Below, one piece after another: positions 1 through 4,761 of a stretch of DNA of 5,680 bases. The stretch spans positions 8,675 to 14,354 of the forward strand of contig NZFT01000008.1 of NCBI GenBank assembly GCA_002690755.1. Reading direction: 5' to 3'. The position numbers and the translations under genes were made by a program. The stretch comes from Phycisphaerae bacterium. Its GTDB lineage: Bacteria; Planctomycetota; Phycisphaerae; Phycisphaerales; SM1A02. Positions within the stretch are counted from its first letter, which is position 1. Each line of letters starts with the position of its first letter. The notes beneath the pieces were generated by a model, which did no database searches, had not been told where the DNA came from, and saw nothing but the letters and a program-made list of their open reading frames with translations.

Positions 1-309
1 TGGGCGCATCCCGAGACCACCTGGCTCGAACGCCGCAAGGCGGAACTCGCCGCGGAGGGCGCCGCCGCGGCGGCCTCCGAGGTGGAGACCGGGTCGGTCG
101 AGACCGACGAGACCGACGAGACTTCGGACTTCGACTATTCCATTCGCTGGGACATCGGTGGTGCGAACCTGCTGCAGGGGGCGAGCTACTTCTGGTTCTT
201 CACCTACGTGATGCTCGGCACCGCGATCCTGTTCGTTCCCGTCGGCTGGCTCTACCGTCCGCGCACCTACCTGCAGGAGGAAGGCGACGCGGCGGGGGAA
301 GCGTCCTGA
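1..309 (+). CDS. C-terminal fragment of a probable POT/PTR-family peptide MFS transporter (5' end outside window)
   Basis: The frame is open from base 1 to the TGA at 307-309, giving about 102 residues with no start, so this is the 3' end of a longer gene. It begins with a charged stretch (WAHPETTWLERRKAEL), then an Ala-rich and acidic linker containing ETDETDET, then one strongly hydrophobic segment (ASYFWFFTYVMLGTAILFVPVGWLY) and a short tail ending RPRTYLQEE plus 9 residues. A final transmembrane helix starting SYFWFF and ending in a basic, Tyr-rich cytoplasmic tail resembles the last helix of bacterial proton-coupled oligopeptide transporters, which import di- and tripeptides across the inner membrane. 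The family call rests on this one helix and its tail, so it is tentative; another 12- or 14-helix MFS carrier is the main alternative. The gene may be co-transcribed with the Nudix gene 4 nt downstream. Confidence 0.5.
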   Translation, partial: WAHPETTWLERRKAELAAEGAAAAASEVETGSVETDETDETSDFDYSIRWDIGGANLLQGASYFWFFTYVMLGTAILFVPVGWLYRPRTYLQEEGDAAGEAS

Positions 310-313
310 GTCG

Positions 314-1021
314 ATGACCCTCGACTCCGGGCGACTCATCCGTCTGCGACGGCCGCCCGTCTTCAACACGGTTCCCGATCGATGGATACCCGAATCCGTC
401 GATCTGGACCGCGTCGACGACGCCTGGCGATCGTTGTGTGCCGAGAACCCGAAGTATCACGATGGCGAGGTGCTTCACGTTCTGGGCGTGGTCCGAAACG
501 GTCACGGCGGGGCGACCGTGCATCTCGCGCCCTCCAGCTATCGCTTCCTCGCGGTCCGGGCCCGGGGCATCGACACCGGTATTCGTCCGCTGGGGGTGAA
601 GGGCCTGTGCCTGCTCCGTGGCGATTCGAAGTCGGCGGGTCGATTCCTGGCGGGGCTGCGGAGCGACCGGAGCGGATCCTATCCCGGATGCTGGGAATTC
701 CTGCCGGGCGGGGGGGTTCCGCCCGAAGCCGACGGCGCGGTCCGGCCGGAGCTGGTCTTCGCGCGGGAACTCCGCGAGGAATGCGGGCTCGATGCCGCGG
801 ATGAACCGGTGCCGATGGCGATCCTCCGCGACGACGAGGTCGGGACCTGGGAGGTCGTGTACCGGACCACCGTCGATCGAGTTCCGACGTCGACGCCAGG
901 CTGGGAACACGATCGCGTGGACGCGGTCCGGCCTCGGGAACTGCCCGATCCCGCGAGCGCGGCCGCGGCGATGCTGGTGCCGCTCGCGAACGCGATCGTC
1001 GAGGCATCCCCCGACCGTTGA
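314..1021 (+). CDS. Nudix hydrolase with an extended Nudix box
   Basis: A 235-residue cytosolic protein with no signal peptide or membrane segment. The Nudix signature is at residues 131-159: PGGGV, then the intact helix part RELREECGL (151-159), which carries the Glu residues that bind Mg2+ or Mn2+. Family members cleave a nucleoside diphosphate linked to a variable group X. The box is longer than the consensus G-x5-E-x7-REUxEExGU: from E138 to R151 there are 12 residues rather than 7. The roughly 90 residues before the Nudix fold include NPKYHDGEVLHV (46-57), resembling the short NP-x-DG motif placed before the core in some nucleotide-sugar Nudix enzymes. That resemblance is from memory and the substrate is unknown. 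ATG 314 lies 4 nt after the upstream stop. The nearest purine-rich stretch (294-300) is about 14 nt away, so translational coupling is likely. Confidence 0.85.
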   Translation: MTLDSGRLIRLRRPPVFNTVPDRWIPESVDLDRVDDAWRSLCAENPKYHDGEVLHVLGVVRNGHGGATVHLAPSSYRFLAVRARGIDTGIRPLGVKGLCLLRGDSKSAGRFLAGLRSDRSGSYPGCWEFLPGGGVPPEADGAVRPELVFARELREECGLDAADEPVPMAILRDDEVGTWEVVYRTTVDRVPTSTPGWEHDRVDAVRPRELPDPASAAAAMLVPLANAIVEASPDR

Positions 1022-1040
1022 ACGGGCGCCGGCCACGAAT

Positions 1041-1070
1041 GGTTCCGGGTGGTTTCTGGTGGTTCCGGGA
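1041..1070 (+). repeat. Three tandem imperfect 10-nt units
   Basis: Three consecutive decamers, GGTTCCGGGT, GGTTTCTGGT and GGTTCCGGGA, lie in the 89-nt space between the converging Nudix and lipoprotein genes. The outer two differ at one base and the middle one diverges more. No hairpin followed by a T-run is visible in this gap, so no intrinsic terminator can be assigned. The repeat may be simple slippage. Confidence 0.6.
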
Positions 1071-1110
1071 TGTCCAGTCGCCGGCCCGGGCGGCTCGGCG
1101 TGCCGTGGTC

Positions 1111-1803
1111 TCAATCCGCGTCGAGGGCGGCGGCCAGCATGCGGGCCAGATCCGAGGGCAGGTCATCCGAGGGGAGGTCCGGGGACGGCGTCGCATCGAC
1201 CCACCGGGTCCGGCCGAGGCCGTCGGTCACGATCTGGCTGACCACGTCCCGCAGTCGGATGGCCGTGGTCTCATCGAGTTTCGCGTCGAGCCGGCCGGCG
1301 AGTCTGGCCGGGGTGAGCAGGTCGCGGAAGCCGTCGGTCGAATCGAGCAGCGCGAGATTCGAGCCGGAGATCGTCACCCCGAAGCCCGTATCCCCGGCGG
1401 TGCCTCGCGGCCAGCCGAACCCGCCGCCGCCGTAGAGGCCGATCTGATCGTCGACCAGCACCACGTACCGGATGCTCAGGTTGGTGGCGTCGGCACTGAC
1501 CGGCGTCCGGCCCGCCCGCGGGCGCCACAGGAACTCCAGGTGGACGACCTCGGCCTGGTCGAAGTCCCGGTCGGCGAGTCGGTCGAGCGACACGGTGCTG
1601 AGAATCAGGGAGGTCTTCGCGGGGTCGACGGTGTAGGCGCCGTGGGCGAAGGAGGTGGTCAGCTGGACCGGCGTCGCGGTCCGCGACGTGAGGGTGACGA
1701 GCCCCGCGGTGGTGGACGGCGCACAGGAACCGAGCAGCGCGGCGGCGAGGACGCCGACGGCCGTGAATCCGAGGAATCGGGTGCGGTGGATGGCGTCAGT
1801 CAC
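1111..1803 (-). CDS. Small predicted lipoprotein of unknown function
   Basis: A 230-residue protein read from a GTG at 1803-1801, the start that overlaps the upstream stop as GTGACTGA. The N-terminus is a clear type II signal peptide: basic HRTR (residues 6-9), hydrophobic FLGFTAVGVLAAALL, then the lipobox LGSC with Cys27 as the predicted lipidated residue. The mature part (about 204 residues) looks beta-rich and soluble. It has a Gly-rich turn (GLYGGGGFGWPRG), a segment VVHLEFLWRPRAG and an amphipathic C-terminal half rich in Asp, Leu and Arg, with PSPDLPSDDLPSD near the end. I recognise no domain. It should sit in the outer leaflet of the cytoplasmic membrane or in the outer membrane, facing the periplasm. 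No Shine-Dalgarno sequence is visible, so translation probably depends on the upstream amidohydrolase-like gene. That coupling suggests a shared role, which cannot be named from sequence. Confidence 0.75.
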   Translation of the reverse strand: MTDAIHRTRFLGFTAVGVLAAALLGSCAPSTTAGLVTLTSRTATPVQLTTSFAHGAYTVDPAKTSLILSTVSLDRLADRDFDQAEVVHLEFLWRPRAGRTPVSADATNLSIRYVVLVDDQIGLYGGGGFGWPRGTAGDTGFGVTISGSNLALLDSTDGFRDLLTPARLAGRLDAKLDETTAIRLRDVVSQIVTDGLGRTRWVDATPSPDLPSDDLPSDLARMLAAALDAD

Positions 1804-2725
1804 TCGTCGATTCGCCGGTGGCGTCGGCGACGCCGGGGGGCGTCGAGATCGGCGGGTCGTTCGGCGTGGAGCGTCCACCGGCGATCGGGATCCCCAGCGT
1901 GGTCGCCACGTCGCGTTCCACGATCGCCCGCAGCTGGCTGCGGGGGATGCCGGGAAGCTGCGTGCCCTGGCTGAAGGCGTTGATCGAGTAGATCGTCTCG
2001 ATCGCCTTGGCGGGGGTCTCGGTCGGCCAGCCGCTCGCGAAGAGCAGCTTGTCGACGATGTCCATGCTGTTGGCGCCGAGCAGGGCCTGGAACAACTGCC
2101 AGGGTCGATGCACGAGGCCTGCAGTGTCCGCGAAGATCCGAGCGTGCTTCTGGAGGAGGACCAGCGTCTCCTCGACCCAGGGCGCACCGATGCCGCTCAG
2201 GACCACCGAGAGGCCGGGCAGGCTGCGGGCGACCTCGTCCCAGGCGAGCGGTCGATCGAATTCGAGGACCGCGCCCGGGCCGACGGGCCCGGGTCGGGAC
2301 ACGAAGACCGGAAGGCCGAGCGATTCGCATCGTTCCCAAAGTCGCATCGCGCTGGAGTGCGTGGGATGGAAACCCTGATCCGAAGGGCAGACGGTGATCC
2401 CGACGAAGCCCATCTCGACGGCGCGATCGACTTCGCCGAACACGTCGTTCGCGAGTGGATCGATGCCGGCGACGCCCATCAGGAGTCCGCGGCTCTTCGC
2501 CGCCACTTCCGCGACCCACTCGTTGGGAACGCAGGCGTCCTGGCGGTCGGCCCGGTACGCGAAGACCAGGGCACCGTCGACGCACTCGAGACTGTCCTGA
2601 AGCTGTTCCGGTTCCGCGGATTCCTTGATCCAGCGATCGGCCCGGGCGCGACGAAGGATCTCCGACGTCTCGCGACCGAGTCGATCCACCGAAGGCCAGA
2701 TCCGAGTCTGTGCGTCAATCACCAT
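1796..2725 (-). CDS. Amidohydrolase-2-like TIM-barrel protein lacking the metal ligands (probable pseudoenzyme)
   Basis: A 309-residue protein. ATG 2725 is chosen because it gives MVIDAQTRIWP, which aligns with the family's opening MIIDAHTHIWP; an in-frame GTG at 2764 would add 13 atypical residues. The sequence follows the amidohydrolase-related (ACMSD-like) barrel: GLLMGVAGIDP (80-90), MGFVGITVCPSDQGFHP (105-121), WERCESLGLPVFV (130-142), LPGLSVVLSGIG (169-180), KLLFASGWPTETP (226-238). Active members bind Zn or another divalent metal through HxH, two further His and a final Asp. Here those sites read Q6-T-R8, S143, G178 (or S177) and G232. Catalysis by the known mechanism is therefore unlikely, although the reading frame is intact and the fold-determining segments are kept. 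A binding, scaffolding or regulatory role is an inference. The gene is first in a unit with the lipoprotein downstream. Its C-terminal 25 residues are Pro/Ser/Thr-rich and probably disordered. Confidence 0.75.
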   Translation of the reverse strand: MVIDAQTRIWPSVDRLGRETSEILRRARADRWIKESAEPEQLQDSLECVDGALVFAYRADRQDACVPNEWVAEVAAKSRGLLMGVAGIDPLANDVFGEVDRAVEMGFVGITVCPSDQGFHPTHSSAMRLWERCESLGLPVFVSRPGPVGPGAVLEFDRPLAWDEVARSLPGLSVVLSGIGAPWVEETLVLLQKHARIFADTAGLVHRPWQLFQALLGANSMDIVDKLLFASGWPTETPAKAIETIYSINAFSQGTQLPGIPRSQLRAIVERDVATTLGIPIAGGRSTPNDPPISTPPGVADATGESTSD

Positions 2726-2792
2726 GATGCGTGGCTTTCCAGTTCCCGGGAGGCTCCGACACACGCGCGCCGGATCGACCAGTTCGATCCTG

Positions 2793-2798
2793 ATTCTA
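2793..2798 (-). promoter_or_regulatory. Candidate -10 box for the amidohydrolase-like/lipoprotein unit
   Basis: Read on the minus strand this is TAGAAT, five of six matches to TATAAT, about 68 nt before ATG 2725 and divergent from the menG promoter. No convincing -35 stands 16-19 nt upstream; TTCGAT at a 19-nt spacing is a poor match. The start codon has no clear Shine-Dalgarno sequence. This is a weak call based on one hexamer in GC-rich DNA. Confidence 0.25.
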
Positions 2799-2844
2799 CT
2801 CGACCACCCGTCCCGAGATCGAATCTGAAGTGGGGTCCGGCCGA

Positions 2845-2897
2845 ATATCGGTCGGGCGAACCCTGCTCACGACCCTTGCATCGGCGATATCGGCCGG
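2845..2897. repeat. Pair of 11-bp direct repeats (ATATCGGYCGG) upstream of menG
   Basis: ATATCGGTCGG at 2845-2855 recurs as ATATCGGCCGG at 2887-2897 with one mismatch. The copies are 42 bp apart, close to four turns of B-DNA. The second copy ends 5 bp before the menG -10 box. Each copy overlaps a short dyad of the type CCGA-N3-TCGG or CGATATCG. The arrangement could be two regulator sites on one face of the helix, but short GC-rich repeats occur by chance. Confidence 0.3.
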
Positions 2898-2902
2898 ATG
2901 CC

Positions 2903-2908
2903 TATACT
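2903..2908 (+). promoter_or_regulatory. -10 box of a probable leaderless promoter for menG/ubiE
   Basis: TATACT lies with exactly six bases (CGCGAC) between it and ATG 2915. If this is the -10 element at -12 to -7, transcription begins at the A of the start codon and the mRNA has no leader. No Shine-Dalgarno sequence precedes the ATG, which agrees with this. A possible -35, TTGCAT at 2876-2881, is 21 bp away, longer than the usual spacing, so the promoter may be -10-dependent or use an activator. Confidence 0.55.
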
Positions 2909-2914
2909 CGCGAC

Positions 2915-3709
2915 ATGAATCAGCGGCCAGACATCGACGCCCGCCCGACCGAGCCGGGCCCCATCGCCTGGAACCAGGCCGAGCTGGCGGACGATCCGCA
3001 CCAGTCCAGCGAGAAGGCGGGCAAGGTGCGTTCGATGTTCGCGTCGATCTCCGACTCCTACGACCTCAACAACCGGCTGCATTCCTTCGGACTCGATCAG
3101 CGCTGGCGAGCCCGGACCGTCGCCCTCGCGGGCGTGCGCCCCGGCGACTCGGTGCTCGACGTCGCCTGTGGCACCGGGGACCTGACCGAAGCGTTCGCCC
3201 GCACCGACGCGGGCGAGGTGATCGGTGGCGACTTCACGCCGGAGATGCTGGATCGGGCGCGGGTGAAGGCCGACCGCATCGACCCCGAGCGTCGCCCCCG
3301 TTACGTCCACGCCGACGCGATGCGACTCGACTACGAGGACGCCCGATTCGACGTGGTGACGATCGCCTTCGGAATCCGAAACGTCACCGATCCCGCGGTC
3401 GCGATCGGTGAATTCGCGCGGGTGCTGCGCCCGGGTGGACGGCTGGTGATCCTCGAGTTCGCCGAGCCGAGGAACCCGTTGGTGCGGTGGGGCAACCGGC
3501 TCTACACGAATCGAATCATGCCGCTCACCGCGTCACTCGTGGCTCGCGACGGCTCGGGGGCGTATCGGTACCTGCCTCGATCGATCGAGACCTTCCACTC
3601 GCCCGCCGATCTCGCGGGGATGATGCGGTCGGCCGGGCTCGAGGTGGTTCGTCAGGTCCCCCTGACCTTCGGGGTCTGCGTCGCGTCCCTCGCGGTCCGG
3701 GAATCCTGA
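2915..3709 (+). CDS. menG: Demethylmenaquinone methyltransferase / 2-polyprenyl-benzoquinol methylase (UbiE/MenG family)
   Basis: A 264-residue SAM-dependent class I methyltransferase that puts the C-methyl group on demethylmenaquinol, or on the benzoquinol precursor in ubiquinone producers, at the cytoplasmic face of the membrane. Family landmarks are present in order: KVRSMFASISDSYDLNNRLHSFGL (residues 37-60; cf. the YDxMN..S signature), SAM motif I VLDVACGTGD (80-89), acidic D106 in GGDFTPEM, HADAMRL (132-138), FGIRNV (152-157), RVLRPGGRLVILEF (169-182), and the terminal pattern YLPRSIETFHSPADLAGMM. About 36 residues precede the first conserved block, so it is slightly longer than the common 230-250. 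The frame is open far upstream, so the start is decided by the leaderless -10 box. menG is the more likely role if the host is a menaquinone user; ubiE activity cannot be excluded from sequence. The genes on either side are not quinone genes. Confidence 0.92.
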   Translation: MNQRPDIDARPTEPGPIAWNQAELADDPHQSSEKAGKVRSMFASISDSYDLNNRLHSFGLDQRWRARTVALAGVRPGDSVLDVACGTGDLTEAFARTDAGEVIGGDFTPEMLDRARVKADRIDPERRPRYVHADAMRLDYEDARFDVVTIAFGIRNVTDPAVAIGEFARVLRPGGRLVILEFAEPRNPLVRWGNRLYTNRIMPLTASLVARDGSGAYRYLPRSIETFHSPADLAGMMRSAGLEVVRQVPLTFGVCVASLAVRES

Positions 3710-3727
3710 TCGACCGGGGGCGGGAGT

Positions 3728-3744
3728 GAATCGGGTTCCGATTC
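3728..3744 (+). terminator. Short hairpin after menG, possible weak terminator
   Basis: GAATCGG, a 3-nt loop, and CCGATTC form a perfect 7-bp stem starting 19 nt after the menG stop. It is followed by TGACGG, not a T-run, so it does not meet the usual intrinsic-terminator pattern. It may be a 3'-end stabiliser or a pause site. Confidence 0.3.
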
Positions 3745-3831
3745 TGACGGCGACGCCGGGGGTATTGGCCCCAACACCATCCACGCGTTGAAACGATCGT
3801 CGTCGAGGCCGCTTCTTCTGGTGCCCCCCTT

Positions 3832-3849
3832 CGATGGAGGATTCCATCG
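3832..3849. repeat. Perfect 7-bp inverted repeat in the leader of the B12-module-like gene
   Basis: CGATGGA, GGAT loop, TCCATCG, ending 59 nt before ATG 3909. In RNA this would be a stable tetraloop hairpin in the 5' leader; in DNA it could be a small operator. I see no cobalamin-riboswitch B12 box or other riboswitch core around it. The remainder of 3710-3908 shows no gene and no clear promoter. Confidence 0.4.
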
Positions 3850-3897
3850 TTCGCATCCAGGCGTCCGGCCGGAGGATCCGACCGTGACCGCATCAGT

Positions 3898-3901
3898 GGA
3901 G
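3898..3901 (+). promoter_or_regulatory. Shine-Dalgarno site for the gene at 3909
   Basis: GGAG stands 7 nt before ATG 3909, an ordinary spacing. It contrasts with menG and the sigma gene in this window, which lack such a site, and it supports ATG 3909 as the start. Confidence 0.6.
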
Positions 3902-3908
3902 TGACGAC

Positions 3909-4628
3909 ATGACCGACGACAGGGAAGTCGACCGTCTGCTCGAACTCGCCCTCCGAGGCGACCGGGCGAATCTGCGTGTTTTTCTCGATGAAGCGATCGG
4001 CCATTCGGCCGATCATCCCCGGCACGTGCTTTCCGACGTGATCGCGCCGGCGCTCGGCAGCCTCGAAGCCGTTTCGAGGGAGGACCGGGCGACCGCCGCG
4101 GCGATCGCGATCATGCTGGGATCGATGCGGCTCGCGACGGCGCGGGTCGTCGAACGGCTCGCCGGCTGGGCGGCATCGCCGAACGAGCTCGGTCGCCGGA
4201 TCCTGATCTTCAGCGGGTCCGGTGGATTTGAAATGCTGCAGGCGGAGATCATGGCCGCGGAACTCGAGTGCGACGGCCACGAGGTTCGATTCGGTGGTGG
4301 CGGCGTGCCGTCCGACGAGATCCTCACCTCGGTCGGGAGCTGGTCGCCGGACGTGCTTCTGCTGTTCGCCTCGTGCCCAACCGACATCCCGGGAATCCGG
4401 GAGCTGATCGACACCATCCGGACCACCGACGCCTGCCCGGAGCTGCAGATCGCGGTGGGTGGGGGCGTCTTCGCCCGGGCCCCCGGGCTCGCCGAGGAGA
4501 TCGGGGCGGATCTCTGGGCGACCGACGATCCGGATCTCCGAGCCTCGATTCTCGATGATCCGGCGCGACGTGCGGTTCCCGAGCAACGCACCGTCGGCCA
4601 GGGAAAACGAGCCTCCCGGGCCGCCTGA
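3909..4628 (+). CDS. Cobalamin-binding-module-like protein without the cobalt-ligand motif
   Basis: A 239-residue soluble protein with the two-part plan of B12 modules in methionine synthase and in CarH/LitR light sensors. Residues about 5-88 are a helical cap (VDRLLELALRGDRANLRVFL ... HVLSDVIAPALGSLEAVSREDRATAAAI). Residues about 96-210 are a Rossmann-like domain: RRILIFSGSGG, a helix to 121, DGHEVRFGGGGVPSDEIL (122-139), PDVLLLFASCP (147-157), LQIAVGGGVF (179-188), LAEEIGADLWATDDPDL (194-210). In binders the first loop carries D-x-H-x-x-G, or E-H-x-x-G in CarH-like proteins; here it reads F107-E-M109-L-Q-A112. The cap motif E-H that contacts cobalamin reads D59-R60. There is no MerR or other DNA-binding domain. 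It is therefore probably a cobalamin-independent sensor or partner protein. It precedes the sigma/membrane-protein pair by 133 nt, a link that is suggestive only. The basic C-terminal tail is probably disordered. Confidence 0.65.
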   Translation: MTDDREVDRLLELALRGDRANLRVFLDEAIGHSADHPRHVLSDVIAPALGSLEAVSREDRATAAAIAIMLGSMRLATARVVERLAGWAASPNELGRRILIFSGSGGFEMLQAEIMAAELECDGHEVRFGGGGVPSDEILTSVGSWSPDVLLLFASCPTDIPGIRELIDTIRTTDACPELQIAVGGGVFARAPGLAEEIGADLWATDDPDLRASILDDPARRAVPEQRTVGQGKRASRAA

Positions 4629-4650
4629 GACGTTCGATTCATCCACCCGT

Positions 4651-4699
4651 CGAGCCTCCGGACCCGATCGAGCATCCCGCGCGAAGGCCCGGAGGCTCG
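4651..4699. repeat. Perfect 11-bp inverted repeat with 27-nt spacer after the B12-module-like gene
   Basis: CGAGCCTCCGG at 4651-4661 is exactly complementary to CCGGAGGCTCG at 4689-4699. It begins 22 nt after the stop at 4628. In RNA it would close a large stem-loop; no T-run follows the right arm, so an intrinsic terminator is not demonstrated. A transcript-end structure or a factor-binding site are both possible. Confidence 0.6.
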
Positions 4700-4711
4700 T
4701 CGTGGCATCGA

Positions 4712-4744
4712 TCCCGGTCCCTTTCCTGAGATTCGGGACCGGGA
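4712..4744. repeat. Perfect 10-bp inverted repeat bracketing the sigma-gene -35 (candidate operator)
   Basis: TCCCGGTCCC at 4712-4721 pairs exactly with GGGACCGGGA at 4735-4744 across a 13-nt spacer. The predicted -35 hexamer (4726-4731) lies in the spacer and the right arm ends 5 bp before the -10 box. A dimeric regulator binding here would block or reshape the promoter. Upstream of the likely leaderless start it would not be in the mRNA, which favours a DNA-level role. It could instead be a terminator stem for the upstream gene, but no T-run follows. Confidence 0.5.
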
Positions 4745-4755
4745 GCCGATAGACT
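4726..4755 (+). promoter_or_regulatory. Predicted promoter of the sigma-factor gene, probably leaderless
   Basis: The -10 box TAGACT (4750-4755) is six bases before ATG 4762, placing the predicted +1 at the A of ATG. The -35 candidate CTGAGA (4726-4731) matches TTGACA at four of six positions with an 18-bp spacer. The start codon has no Shine-Dalgarno sequence. Same -10-to-ATG geometry as menG. Confidence 0.55.
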
Positions 4756-4761
4756 CTAGTG

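Noticed and set aside
1022..1110. Intrinsic terminator between the convergent Nudix and lipoprotein genes
   Set aside because: Only short GC palindromes such as GCCCGGGC are present, with no clean stem followed by a T-run on either strand.
200..1196. Minus-strand open frames opposite the Nudix gene
   Set aside because: The opposite strand carries a clear Nudix signature, and the minus-strand products are Arg/Pro-rich shadow translations.
1018..1974. Plus-strand open frame opposite the lipoprotein gene
   Set aside because: The product is low-complexity Gly/Arg-rich, while the minus strand encodes a textbook lipoprotein signal peptide and couples to its neighbour.
2726..2764. GTG at 2764 as start of the amidohydrolase-like protein
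   Set aside because: It adds 13 residues not seen before the family's MxIDA opening. ATG 2725 fits the family and codon preference better.
1655..2914. Upstream in-frame extension of menG reaching back to 1655
   Set aside because: It runs antisense through the lipoprotein and amidohydrolase-like genes and its translation has no family features. The conserved protein starts near 2915, where a -10 box is correctly placed.
3789..3816. ECF-type promoter (TGAAAC with a downstream -10) before the gene at 3909
   Set aside because: The -35-like GAAAC is present, but no CGTC- or GTCT-like -10 stands at the right distance. The match is too short to call.
3710..3908. Cobalamin riboswitch or small RNA ahead of the B12-module-like gene
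   Set aside because: No B12-box-like sequence or extended structured core was found, only two unrelated 7-bp hairpins. The protein itself seems not to bind cobalamin.
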